Below are positions 10,701 to 17,389 of a stretch of 64,000 nt of DNA, piece after piece. The position numbers were made by a program, and so were the translations under genes. The notes under the pieces are model-generated. The model was not told the origin of the DNA and ran no database searches. It worked only from the letters and a program-made list of their open reading frames with translations. Position 1 is the first letter of the stretch. Every line of letters starts with the position of its first letter. Source of the DNA: Cytophagales bacterium. GTDB taxonomy: Bacteria > Bacteroidota > Bacteroidia > Cytophagales > UBA9547. Where the stretch lies: NCBI GenBank assembly GCA_013297755.1, contig JAAFIH010000005.1, positions 1-64,000 of the forward strand. Reading direction: 5' to 3'.

Positions 10701-10744
10701 AAGATGGGCAGCATATTTTAAAATCAATCCAGAATGCAGAATAG
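7721..10744 (+). CDS. N6-adenine DNA methyltransferase of a type II/IIG-like R-M system
   Basis: A 1007-residue protein. An uncharacterised N-terminal region of about 300 residues is followed by a gamma-type adenine methylase core: GIYYTP near residue 309, SAM-binding motif I LDPSCGSGMF at about 334-343, and catalytic NPPF at 460-463. Behind it is a long region like the TaqI/Eco57I target-recognition domain, and a C-terminal segment with the LNELIYDLYDL pattern common in type IIG enzymes. A convincing PD-(D/E)XK site is not seen in the N-terminal part, which suggests cleavage belongs to the overlapping downstream protein. The gene is strikingly rich in Lys, Asn and Ile codons. The long direct repeats on both sides suggest acquisition as a unit. 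A BREX PglX role is unlikely without other BREX genes. Confidence 0.85.
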   Translation: MDYKIMFTNLGFEFNIDLKPKHIIFDKNPILTDKLQNSIFYYNNLNHTNTSFYLINSVLDISEIEAVRKYIWNKNDADLIFYYPNNGQEFEMLYAKYSPETTYKESVLETFSPSPKDAEKMEKINKWQFDSGVFWLHYQSFIDKSKYKGIDKELVNTLKDLKLELYYTLSTLIFNEKECNKVVQALIDRTLYIKYLEDNHIINSRFYDYYFENPKLSYAKLLENNSNSDINKLYEKIHEIFNNSLFDQPNIENAYLTKDVCTLIASSFNSNFKTKQLKLFDFQFDVLPVEFISYIYEVFLSETQKANGIYYTPKKLAQLIVDEVIIDDKIGSVLDPSCGSGMFLIVAYQRLLEIAQKQGLEPENNIEKIKFRTKLLAENIFGIEKELTAQRFTLFSLSLQIFNGIDPNDIKEYIAKELSKNKKIDLFSEFSFFDNIKQANALAISEAPFEGLSFSYLVGNPPFFEIPKTDDYKNEISFLDAYKVVLKNNDKVIAKNIVGKAQISQCFFLKIKDWSNEDTRFGFVSNSSSFYNEKSDAFQDYFYSNYGIEKIYELSRVKNILFEKAQETVVSIIFTNHFKDNIINYYSLDVGLFSEKPFELLIIQEDKVIEIDQKKLADKQVRLRDFLVGNEFDNNFLDKIKNSNYLLKSVLSSNQTNYRGLERIQNEKLSEYFNISKNNFANLTSKEKNDLHLKFGFDNYLSDFKSNKFYIPYIYSAKRIFPFNYAFDFYINESKINVNNFRRFNMLDLFSKRKILLNRFGKSINAVFTDNKIAFSTYVFCLTIKNEDLYYFITAILNSKLSNYFLHNFTKKRVDSNFENIDLHALQNIPIPKDLNSNLVTQISEISKDLSDRKFEYSEKEQELNELIYDLYDLNYLERQRVKDYFLPNPKKPTSLSIINNYKQAIYDTLEFYFSEEITIEHFEKFKLRVFKINFGLNADASAQKTGLYTLEQIFKENPKEKILLGQEFIFSATCIYIIKKDINQNWTATKAFEDGQHILKSIQNAE

Positions 10745-11471
10745 AGAATATATAAAAACTGGAAAATTAATTTCTTTGCCTGATTCGAGAATTAAAACTA
10801 GAGCAATAACAAATGACATTTGGAAAAATCAAGTGTTCTTTCATTTACTAAATTTCTATAAAAATTGTAACATTACTGTTATTCATAAAATTATAGAAAT
10901 AGAAAGAAATAAACCTCAAGCTAGAATTGAAGATAAAATAGGAGTGTTCATTAGAAATACTTTAAGAATTGATATAAAATTCAATTCTCAAGGTTTTAGA
11001 ATTGCAGGTGGTGTTAATAATGATGAAGAAATAAGAGGCTTTTATGATATTTCAATATTTCACAGCGATTGGGTAAACATCGATTTACCAGTTGATTTTC
11101 ATTTTGAATGTAAAAATTTGGATGGTAATCAAGAGCTAGTCAATAAGTATGTTTATTATAATACTTATGAAAATGACAAAAACAACCAAAATATATTTGA
11201 TGGAGGTGTTTTTCGATATTTTAACGGTAAATATGCACAAAATTTAGATTTTGGAGGCATGATAGGGTTTGTATTAGATGGAAAAGTTTTAGACCTAAAA
11301 TCTAAAATCGCCACTAAACTAAATGATAAATTTTCGACCTCCCCAGATGGAGATTTAATAAAAATTACTGATAATTCTATTCAAAACAATGATTTTACTT
11401 TTGATAGCTACCACAAAAGATTCAGTAAAGAGTTTATTTTGCATCATTTGTTATTTGATTTTTCTGAATAA
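10734..11471 (+). CDS. putative restriction nuclease partner with PD-(D/E)XK-like motif
   Basis: A 245-residue protein whose ATG lies 11 bp inside the end of the methylase gene, so the two are translationally coupled. No family is recognised by name. The stretch GFYDISIF (D105) followed about 20 residues later by FHFECKNL (E125, K127) fits the D-Xn-ExK active site of the PD-(D/E)XK nuclease superfamily, with hydrophobic beta-strands around both motifs. Its position after a large adenine methylase makes it the likely endonuclease or nuclease subunit. This is inference from motif and order. It shares the methylase's extreme AT and Lys/Asn bias and ends just before the right-hand direct repeat. 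Confidence 0.6.
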   Translation: MQNREYIKTGKLISLPDSRIKTRAITNDIWKNQVFFHLLNFYKNCNITVIHKIIEIERNKPQARIEDKIGVFIRNTLRIDIKFNSQGFRIAGGVNNDEEIRGFYDISIFHSDWVNIDLPVDFHFECKNLDGNQELVNKYVYYNTYENDKNNQNIFDGGVFRYFNGKYAQNLDFGGMIGFVLDGKVLDLKSKIATKLNDKFSTSPDGDLIKITDNSIQNNDFTFDSYHKRFSKEFILHHLLFDFSE

Positions 11472-11504
11472 AATAATTTTATCAAAGTTTACTAAAATGA
11501 ACTC

Positions 11505-11710
11505 CTAAAAACCTCAAAAAATATTATTTAATACCAACACTAATTTATGCAACTGCACAACTTGGCTCAATACTTTTGTTATGCCCCACTAAACAAAATA
11601 AAAGAGGGAAATCTTCAAAAGAGTTTTGAATTTTAGTAGTTACCTTATATGTATTTTAGAAGTTAATTTTAGAAATAAATACAAGATAAAATTTCATTTT
11701 TATTTCATAA
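11505..11710. repeat. right ~206-bp direct repeat flanking the R-M island
   Basis: Second copy of the 7420-7625 sequence in the same orientation. It begins 34 bp after the nuclease-like gene and ends 57 bp before the stop of the GH27 gene. Differences from the left copy are isolated substitutions, so the copies are old or under no selection for identity. Together they delimit a unit of about 4.1 kb. Confidence 0.85.
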
Positions 11711-11766
11711 ATAAAAGAATTTATTACCTGTAATATTCTTAAAACATTGATAATCAGCAGTTTAAA

Positions 11767-14061
11767 TTATTTTAGAGAGTCTAATTTAATTAATTTTACG
11801 CCATGTTTTGGTAAAATGGTTTCATAAATGCTAATATCGCCAATATTTTTTTGTTTCCAAACGTCTCTTATGTTTCCAAATTGTGCTATTCCAATAGATT
11901 TAAAATCTAGTGATATTTTTTGAGTATTATCTGAGACATTAAATATGCCAACAGCCTTGGAGCCATCTTCTAATTCTTTTACCCAAATTTGAAAGTTCTC
12001 ATTTTTTATTTTTTGCTCTGCTTGCTTCCCAAGTGGGTCTTGGTTAATAGCTATTACTTCGCTGTTTTTCAGCAAGTTAAGCGTAAAATCATCTAGTTGG
12101 CTCATGTCGCAACCAATCAGAAGTGGAGCAGCCAACAGAGCCCACATAGAGATATGGGTATATTGTTCGTTTACTGATAATCTTGAGTTTCTGAGGCTAG
12201 GACCCCAGCCCACTTTTCCGACCACCAACATATCTGGGTCGTTCCATCTGCCTGGTTTTGCATATTTATATAGATTTGATTGGCTAGAAAATATGCTTGA
12301 CATACTTACCCAACTATCTTCAATGTCGCCTGTTGTACGCCAAGATTGCCCATTTACATCTGCACCCCATTTCCAAACATCAGTCCATCCATACTGACAA
12401 ATACTATAGACAATATCTCTTTTAGGAGTAACACTAGCAATGGCATTTTGCATGACTTTATATGGTTTCTGATAATTTAAAATATCTTTTGGATTCTTTA
12501 AAACAGGTTTTCCGTCTGCCCCAAATGGTGGCATAAACACTTGATTATATTCACACCAATCGTATTTTAAATAATCAATTCCCCAACTTGCCCAAGTGTT
12601 TATATCTAATTGTTCATATTTGTAGCTACCCATATATCTGCCACAGGTTTGTGGACCTGGCGAGGAGTAAATTCCTACTTTTAGACCTTGAGTGTGCAAA
12701 TCGTCACACAATTTTTTCATGTTTGGAAATTTGCTATTTGGTTGAAGCACACCTTTTTCGTCACGTTTATCTTCCCAACCATCGTCAATATTCATATACG
12801 ACCAACCATAATTAATTAAACCTTTGTCAATCATGGCTTTTGCTGATGCACGTACTTTTTCATCAGAAACTGCCAAACCCCAACAATTCCAAGAATTCCA
12901 ACCCATTTGAGGTGTAAGAGTAATTAAATCGCCACAAATAAATTTTATGGTTTTAGAATCTGAGCCAAAGGAGTTTTTTGCCGTAAATTTTATGGGATAT
13001 TCACTTTTTGTATTTAAAACTCCTGTTACAAAACCAGTCTTAGAATCTAAACTTAACCCAACAGGAAGGTTTTCGGCCGAGAATGTTATAGGTCTTTCGC
13101 CACTTGTAGCTACTGTAAATAAAACAGGAGAACCAGGTTTTACACCAAAAACTTTTGGAGCATTGATTTTTGGTTCTAGTTTTTCAGTTGGAGTCAAAAT
13201 AAATGGCACTTCTTGCGATTCTGAAAAGCCATTGCCTGATGTCAAATCAATATACGAATAACGAGCAACAAGATTTTCATAGCCTGGTAAATTAAACTCA
13301 AAATTAAATGGTTTTTGAGCACTAAACTCAGCTACTACTGCATAGCTTGCTTTTATTTCTTTGGTAATAATATCAGATGCTTCTACCAAAAGTTTGCCTT
13401 TAAAATTTATTGACGTAGTAGAACTTACTGTAAGTGTAATGATTTTAGAAAAAGAACCATTGGTTTTGAATTGAAATGGATTTGAATTAATATCAAGAAT
13501 AATGTCATCTATATTATCAACCATACTGATACCATATTTTTTTCCATCCAACATACCCCCATTACCAGATTGATCAAAAACACGAATTGACATTGTGTTT
13601 ACTTTATCCCACGCTATGGCTGGGTGCATAGTTGATATTGTATATTTTCTATGGATATTATATGCAGTATTTCCAGGTTTATTTTCTTTGTTTCCAAAAG
13701 CAAATTTTAAGCCTCCGTTTTCTCCTATTTTTGTGTCATTCAAATAAAATTGATCCTGATCATCAATCATTCCTAAATCGAATTTTAAACTATCTTTCAA
13801 GGTAGAATTTTTTTTCAAACTACTTGGAATAAATACTTTTATGCGATACCAGGCGTAACCATCGTATTTTTCGTAGCCCTGAAACTCCCAATTACGACCA
13901 ACTTCTATATCTTTCCAATCATTGTCATCAAAACTTGGCTTTGCCCATTCAAGATTATCGCCTTGTTTAAATTTCCAACCTTGCCTCAAGTCTATTTCTT
14001 GGGCTATTAACGAAAATGATATTATACTTAATAACAGTAATTTGGAAATGCTATTTTTCAT
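11767..14061 (-). CDS. secreted GH27 alpha-galactosidase with N-terminal beta-sandwich domains
   Basis: A 764-residue glycoside hydrolase that should release terminal alpha-galactose (or a related sugar) from oligosaccharides. Domains in order: signal peptide (about 1-20, ending SLIAQ), a galactose-binding-like beta-sandwich like the GH2 sugar-binding domain (about 21-170), a linker beta region, a putative Ig/cadherin-like module (about 300-375), and the GH27 barrel from GWNSWNCWG onward. Candidate catalytic residues are D501 in YLKYDWCEYN (nucleophile) and D579 in RTTGDIEDSW (acid/base), with the conserved WNDPDML loop after them. A C-terminal beta domain closes the protein. It is export-competent and probably periplasmic or outer-membrane associated. 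It is monocistronic, with no SusCD pair beside it. Confidence 0.9.
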   Translation of the reverse strand: MKNSISKLLLLSIISFSLIAQEIDLRQGWKFKQGDNLEWAKPSFDDNDWKDIEVGRNWEFQGYEKYDGYAWYRIKVFIPSSLKKNSTLKDSLKFDLGMIDDQDQFYLNDTKIGENGGLKFAFGNKENKPGNTAYNIHRKYTISTMHPAIAWDKVNTMSIRVFDQSGNGGMLDGKKYGISMVDNIDDIILDINSNPFQFKTNGSFSKIITLTVSSTTSINFKGKLLVEASDIITKEIKASYAVVAEFSAQKPFNFEFNLPGYENLVARYSYIDLTSGNGFSESQEVPFILTPTEKLEPKINAPKVFGVKPGSPVLFTVATSGERPITFSAENLPVGLSLDSKTGFVTGVLNTKSEYPIKFTAKNSFGSDSKTIKFICGDLITLTPQMGWNSWNCWGLAVSDEKVRASAKAMIDKGLINYGWSYMNIDDGWEDKRDEKGVLQPNSKFPNMKKLCDDLHTQGLKVGIYSSPGPQTCGRYMGSYKYEQLDINTWASWGIDYLKYDWCEYNQVFMPPFGADGKPVLKNPKDILNYQKPYKVMQNAIASVTPKRDIVYSICQYGWTDVWKWGADVNGQSWRTTGDIEDSWVSMSSIFSSQSNLYKYAKPGRWNDPDMLVVGKVGWGPSLRNSRLSVNEQYTHISMWALLAAPLLIGCDMSQLDDFTLNLLKNSEVIAINQDPLGKQAEQKIKNENFQIWVKELEDGSKAVGIFNVSDNTQKISLDFKSIGIAQFGNIRDVWKQKNIGDISIYETILPKHGVKLIKLDSLK

Positions 14062-14270
14062 AAAAATTTAATTAAATCTCACTACAAATGTATTATTTTA
14101 AAAAGATTATTTAACTTAAATTCTAAAAAATTGTACTAAAATAATATTTTTTTTAATTTTTACAACAATTAAAGAGTTTATATTTGTTCATTCAAAGTAA
14201 TATTACATCAAAACAAGTTATATTTATATTCTCCAATTCTAGCAGTATATTACATTTTGTTTACACTAAA

Positions 14271-14302
14271 TTTGTTTGCAAAATCAAAATGTTGTATATT
14301 TG
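14271..14302 (+). promoter_or_regulatory. Bacteroidota-type promoter of greA
   Basis: TTTG at 14271-14274 and TATATTTG at 14295-14302 match the -33 TTTG and -7 TAnnTTTG boxes with a 20-bp spacer, the known pattern for the primary sigma factor of Bacteroidota. Predicted transcription start is about 14308-14310, only a few bases before the hairpin at 14315. Confidence 0.7.
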
Positions 14303-14314
14303 CATTAAAATTAC

Positions 14315-14353
14315 AGAACGCTACATCCAAAAGGGCTTGTGGCGTTCTTTTTT
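14315..14353 (+). terminator. terminator hairpin in the greA leader (candidate attenuator)
   Basis: AGAACGCTACA (14315-14325) pairs with TGTGGCGTTCT (14338-14348), giving an 11-bp stem with one G-U pair, followed by a run of seven T. It lies after the greA promoter and 22 bp before the greA ATG. A transcript from this promoter should therefore largely stop here, giving a short RNA of about 45 nt unless it reads through. The hairpin cannot serve the GH27 gene, which is transcribed away from it. Confidence 0.75.
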
Positions 14354-14375
14354 TATTGTTTAAAATCAAAAAATA

Positions 14376-14849
14376 ATGAGTTCAGTTAATTATTACACAG
14401 AAGAAGGTTTAAAAAGACTTCGAGACGAGTTACACGACCTTAAAACAAAAGGTCGTAGCGACATGGCCAAACAGATAGCCGAAGCCAGAGACAAAGGCGA
14501 CCTAAGCGAAAATGCAGAATACGATGCTGCAAAAGACGCTCAAGGTATGCTAGAGCTTAAAATATCTAAACTGGAAGACCTCTTGTCAAACGCTCGTGTA
14601 ATCGACCAATCTTCTTTAGACAATAGTAAAGTTTCTATTTTAAGTAAAGTTAAAATAAAAAATATTACTTTTAATAAAGAGGTAAATTTTATGCTAGTGG
14701 CCGAAGAAGAAGCTGATTTGAAACAAAACAAAATCTCTGTAAAATCGCCCATAGGCCAAGGTCTAATTAGCAAAAAAGTAGGAGATATTGCCACAATAAA
14801 AACCCCTGGGGGTGAATTGAAAATGGAAATTTTAGAAATAACTTTTTAG
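14376..14849 (+). CDS. greA: transcription elongation factor GreA
   Basis: Binds RNA polymerase in the secondary channel and stimulates cleavage of backtracked transcripts. The 157-residue length is typical. The N-terminal coiled coil contains the diagnostic ARDKGDLSENAEYDAAKDAQ tip with its acidic residues (about 42-61), followed by the FKBP-like C-terminal domain. It starts a plus-strand run: the HIT gene follows after 2 bp and a TrpF-like gene 12 bp later, so the three are probably co-transcribed. A terminator-like hairpin between promoter and start codon suggests expression is limited by attenuation. Confidence 0.97.
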   Translation: MSSVNYYTEEGLKRLRDELHDLKTKGRSDMAKQIAEARDKGDLSENAEYDAAKDAQGMLELKISKLEDLLSNARVIDQSSLDNSKVSILSKVKIKNITFNKEVNFMLVAEEEADLKQNKISVKSPIGQGLISKKVGDIATIKTPGGELKMEILEITF

Positions 14850-14851
14850 TC

Positions 14852-15238
14852 ATGGCAACTGTATTTTCAAAAATTATTGCTGGGCAAATTCCATGCTATA
14901 AAATTGAAGAAAACCATGAGTTTTTGGCTTTTTTGGATGTGTCGCCTCTGGCTCAAGGACATACATTAGTTGTACCAAAAGTAGAAATCGACTATATTTT
15001 TGATATAGATGATGCTATGCTTGGCCGAATGATGATTTTTGCAAAAAATGTTGCTTGCAAAATTAAACAAGCCATTGATTGCAAAAAAATAGGAGTAGCT
15101 GTTATTGGCCTTGAAGTGCCACACGCACACATACATCTTGTGCCTATACACACAGTAGGAGACATCAATTTTGGGAAACCTAAACTACAATTATCTGCCG
15201 AAGAATTGCAAAATACAGCAAACAAAATCAATCAATAA
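14852..15238 (+). CDS. HIT family (histidine triad) nucleotide hydrolase
   Basis: A 128-residue HIT protein, of the group that hydrolyses adenosine phosphoramidates and dinucleoside polyphosphates. The triad HAHIHLVP is at about residues 90-97. The N-terminal FSKIIAGQIPCYKI and the LDVSPLAQGHTLVVPK strand are typical of the Hint/HinT branch. The ATG is 2 bp after the greA stop, so it is translationally coupled. Cytoplasmic. greA-HIT adjacency is common in Bacteroidota, though a functional link is not established. Confidence 0.93.
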   Translation: MATVFSKIIAGQIPCYKIEENHEFLAFLDVSPLAQGHTLVVPKVEIDYIFDIDDAMLGRMMIFAKNVACKIKQAIDCKKIGVAVIGLEVPHAHIHLVPIHTVGDINFGKPKLQLSAEELQNTANKINQ

Positions 15239-15250
15239 GCCTCTGTAATT

Positions 15251-15838
15251 ATGCTTAAATATCCAGTATATGTGCAAAATATAACCAATCTTAGCGATGC
15301 TCGCTATTGTGCTGGTATGGGAGTGGCTTATTTAGGGTTTTGTTTTGATGTACATAGTGGATTTTCTCAAACACAATATTATGCCATTAAAGGATGGCTC
15401 TCTGGAGTAGCATTTGTGGCCGAGTTTTATGACTCTAATTTAGATTACATACTCAAAACTATTGAAGAGATAAAACCTGATTTTGTGCTTTTGGATGCAA
15501 AAAATCATGCTTGGCAGTCTCAAATACATATACCTATTATTTTTAGGTTTGATGTAAAAGAAAATTTACATTTTTTTGTGCCAAAAGAATCTTTGGTTTT
15601 GGTTTGTTCTTCAAATATAAATGACAATATTACTAATTATGGTGGCCTTATCAAACAATTGGTTCATGATTATTCTTACAAATTGTTTTTATCATTTAAT
15701 TTCGATAATCATCAAATAGACACTATTTTCTCCACTTATCTGCCTTTTGGTATTGCCCTGACAGGCGAAGACGAGGAAGCTCCTGGATTGAAAAACTTCG
15801 ATCATTTATCTACTATTTTAGAATCTATTGAAATATAA
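15251..15838 (+). CDS. degenerate TrpF-like (phosphoribosylanthranilate isomerase-like) barrel protein
   Basis: A 195-residue protein that keeps the outline of the TrpF TIM barrel: ITNLSDARYCAGMGVAYLGF near the start, VLLDAKN in the middle, and a C-terminal TGEDEEAPGLKNFDHL resembling TrpF's phosphate-gripping GxEExPGxKD loop. The N-terminal K-ICG motif carrying the catalytic cysteine is replaced by YVQN, and the sequence is shorter than most TrpF proteins. Tryptophan synthesis is thus doubtful, and there are no other trp genes here. It is likely a repurposed paralogue. Third gene of the greA-HIT run. Confidence 0.7.
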   Translation: MLKYPVYVQNITNLSDARYCAGMGVAYLGFCFDVHSGFSQTQYYAIKGWLSGVAFVAEFYDSNLDYILKTIEEIKPDFVLLDAKNHAWQSQIHIPIIFRFDVKENLHFFVPKESLVLVCSSNINDNITNYGGLIKQLVHDYSYKLFLSFNFDNHQIDTIFSTYLPFGIALTGEDEEAPGLKNFDHLSTILESIEI

Positions 15839-15915
15839 TTCTTACCTAAAGAAAATAAAATCAAAGGAATAGATATTTTTTGAAGCTCCTTTAGTGTATA
15901 GGAATATATTTTTAA

Positions 15916-16293
15916 TTATTCTAAAGTGATTTTTTGAGGTGGATTTTTACTTTCTACAAGTCCCATAGATTTTACTCTTTTGGCTATTTCCGATTGTTTG
16001 CTTTCTACCATATAGCTGGCTTTGAGTGTGGTAAATTCAGTTCTTAGCTCTTCTACTTCAAATTTTAATTTATCTATTTTTCTTACTGTTTTTTCGGTAT
16101 AGTGAGCGTTTGCTATGTATAAAATAATTAAGAGTGTAATCCAAGTAATTTTGGGCATATATTGCATTGGAACCCCATTTTCAAATAGCACTTCCATCTT
16201 AAAAGTATTAGAAATAGTCGAAAAAATACTTTTACTTTCTCCATTAGATTTGGCTGTATTTGTAACCTCAGGATTTCTGATTTGATTTGCCAT
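15916..16293 (-). CDS. FtsL-like cell-division protein
   Basis: A 125-residue bitopic membrane protein: a hydrophilic cytoplasmic N-terminus (about 1-48), one transmembrane segment (ITWITLLIILYIANAHY, about 49-65), then a periplasmic heptad-rich coiled coil (VRKIDKLKFEVEELRTEF) and a short tail. This is the layout of Bacteroidota FtsL, the divisome scaffold that pairs with FtsB and recruits FtsWI. FtsL genes usually sit between rsmH and the penicillin-binding protein gene; here neither is present. Assignment rests on topology and composition rather than a diagnostic motif. Confidence 0.6.
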   Translation of the reverse strand: MANQIRNPEVTNTAKSNGESKSIFSTISNTFKMEVLFENGVPMQYMPKITWITLLIILYIANAHYTEKTVRKIDKLKFEVEELRTEFTTLKASYMVESKQSEIAKRVKSMGLVESKNPPQKITLE

Positions 16294-16484
16294 TTAAAAT
16301 TTTTTGTTATTATTGTTGATTACTTAGATTTAGTAAAGGGTATAAAACTTTTAAAAACCTTTTGTTTTTTTTAGAACCTTGCCCATTGCAATGTTAAAAC
16401 CATATCTTTTTGGCTCAAAATATTCGTTTTGCCCCAAAACTACAAAATCGTGGGTGGGAGGGTTTCAATAGAACTTCCATTCAT

Positions 16485-17366
16485 TTATTTCAAAACCAAT
16501 CCTCTATTTGTAAGCCAATTTTTGAGGAGATCTGGCCATTTTTTTATTGTAGGTTCTTCTGGGTATAATCCAAAACCATGTTTTCCTCGTTCAAATATAT
16601 GTAACTCTGCTGGAATTCGATTTTCTTTAAGAGCTGTATAAAACAAAATGGAGTTCATTGCATTAATGTCGTCTTCGTCTGTGTACATCATAAAAGTTGG
16701 TGGTGTGTGGGTAGAAACTTGCATTTCAGTAGATAAACTATCAATTTTCTCTTTTGAAGCATTTTCGCCAAGCAAAACACCTCTGCCAAATGTAAAAGCA
16801 TATTTTGTACGAAAAGTAATAACTGGATATACAAGAACCAAAAAATTTGGTTTAGAACTTTGTTTATCTATGGTGTTATTTGCTTTAGGATTTCCGCCAT
16901 CCCACATGGTTGCTACACAAGAGGCCAAATGTCCACCAGCCGAAAACCCCATAATTCCTATTTTTTCGGGGTCTATTTTCCAATCTTTTGATTTAGACCT
17001 TACATATCTCATGGCTCTGCTCACATCCAAAAAAGGAGCAGGGTGTTGATATTTTTTGTGATCCCAAGTACCTATTCTATAGGTAAGTACAACTGCCGTA
17101 AACCCTAAATCAGTATACCACTGAGCTACTTTGCGCCCCTCGTGGTCGAGTGCCAGTGTTACATATCCACCACCTGGGCATATTACTATGGCAGCACCAT
17201 TGGCTTTTTGTTTTGTAGGAAAATATACTGTTACAGATGGCTTATCTACTTCTTCGTTTCCTTGCGACAGGGGTGCTTGGCTATCCCAAAGGTATGTTTT
17301 CAGGCTATCTTGTGCAAAAATACTGTTGGACAGGGCAATAAAACTTGCTATTACTAATTTTTTCAT
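16485..17366 (-). CDS. secreted alpha/beta-hydrolase esterase (acetylxylan-esterase-like)
   Basis: A 293-residue serine esterase with a signal peptide (about 1-18, ending NSIFAQ). Motifs: oxyanion-loop CPGGGYVTLA, nucleophile elbow GFSAGG, the aspartate in YTDEDD, and the histidine in KHGFGL. This is the BD-FAE/acetyl-esterase group that deacetylates plant polysaccharides. It probably acts in the periplasm or outside the cell, alongside the GH27 enzyme nearby. It lies 23 bp upstream of a sensor gene that is read in the same direction but precedes it in transcription order. The substrate cannot be named from sequence. Confidence 0.85.
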   Translation of the reverse strand: MKKLVIASFIALSNSIFAQDSLKTYLWDSQAPLSQGNEEVDKPSVTVYFPTKQKANGAAIVICPGGGYVTLALDHEGRKVAQWYTDLGFTAVVLTYRIGTWDHKKYQHPAPFLDVSRAMRYVRSKSKDWKIDPEKIGIMGFSAGGHLASCVATMWDGGNPKANNTIDKQSSKPNFLVLVYPVITFRTKYAFTFGRGVLLGENASKEKIDSLSTEMQVSTHTPPTFMMYTDEDDINAMNSILFYTALKENRIPAELHIFERGKHGFGLYPEEPTIKKWPDLLKNWLTNRGLVLK

Positions 17367-17389
17367 TTTTAATATTTATTTTTATTTAT

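Noticed and set aside
15251-15838. Annotation as functional trpF
   Set aside because: The catalytic cysteine motif is replaced and there are no other trp genes nearby, so only a TrpF-like fold is claimed.
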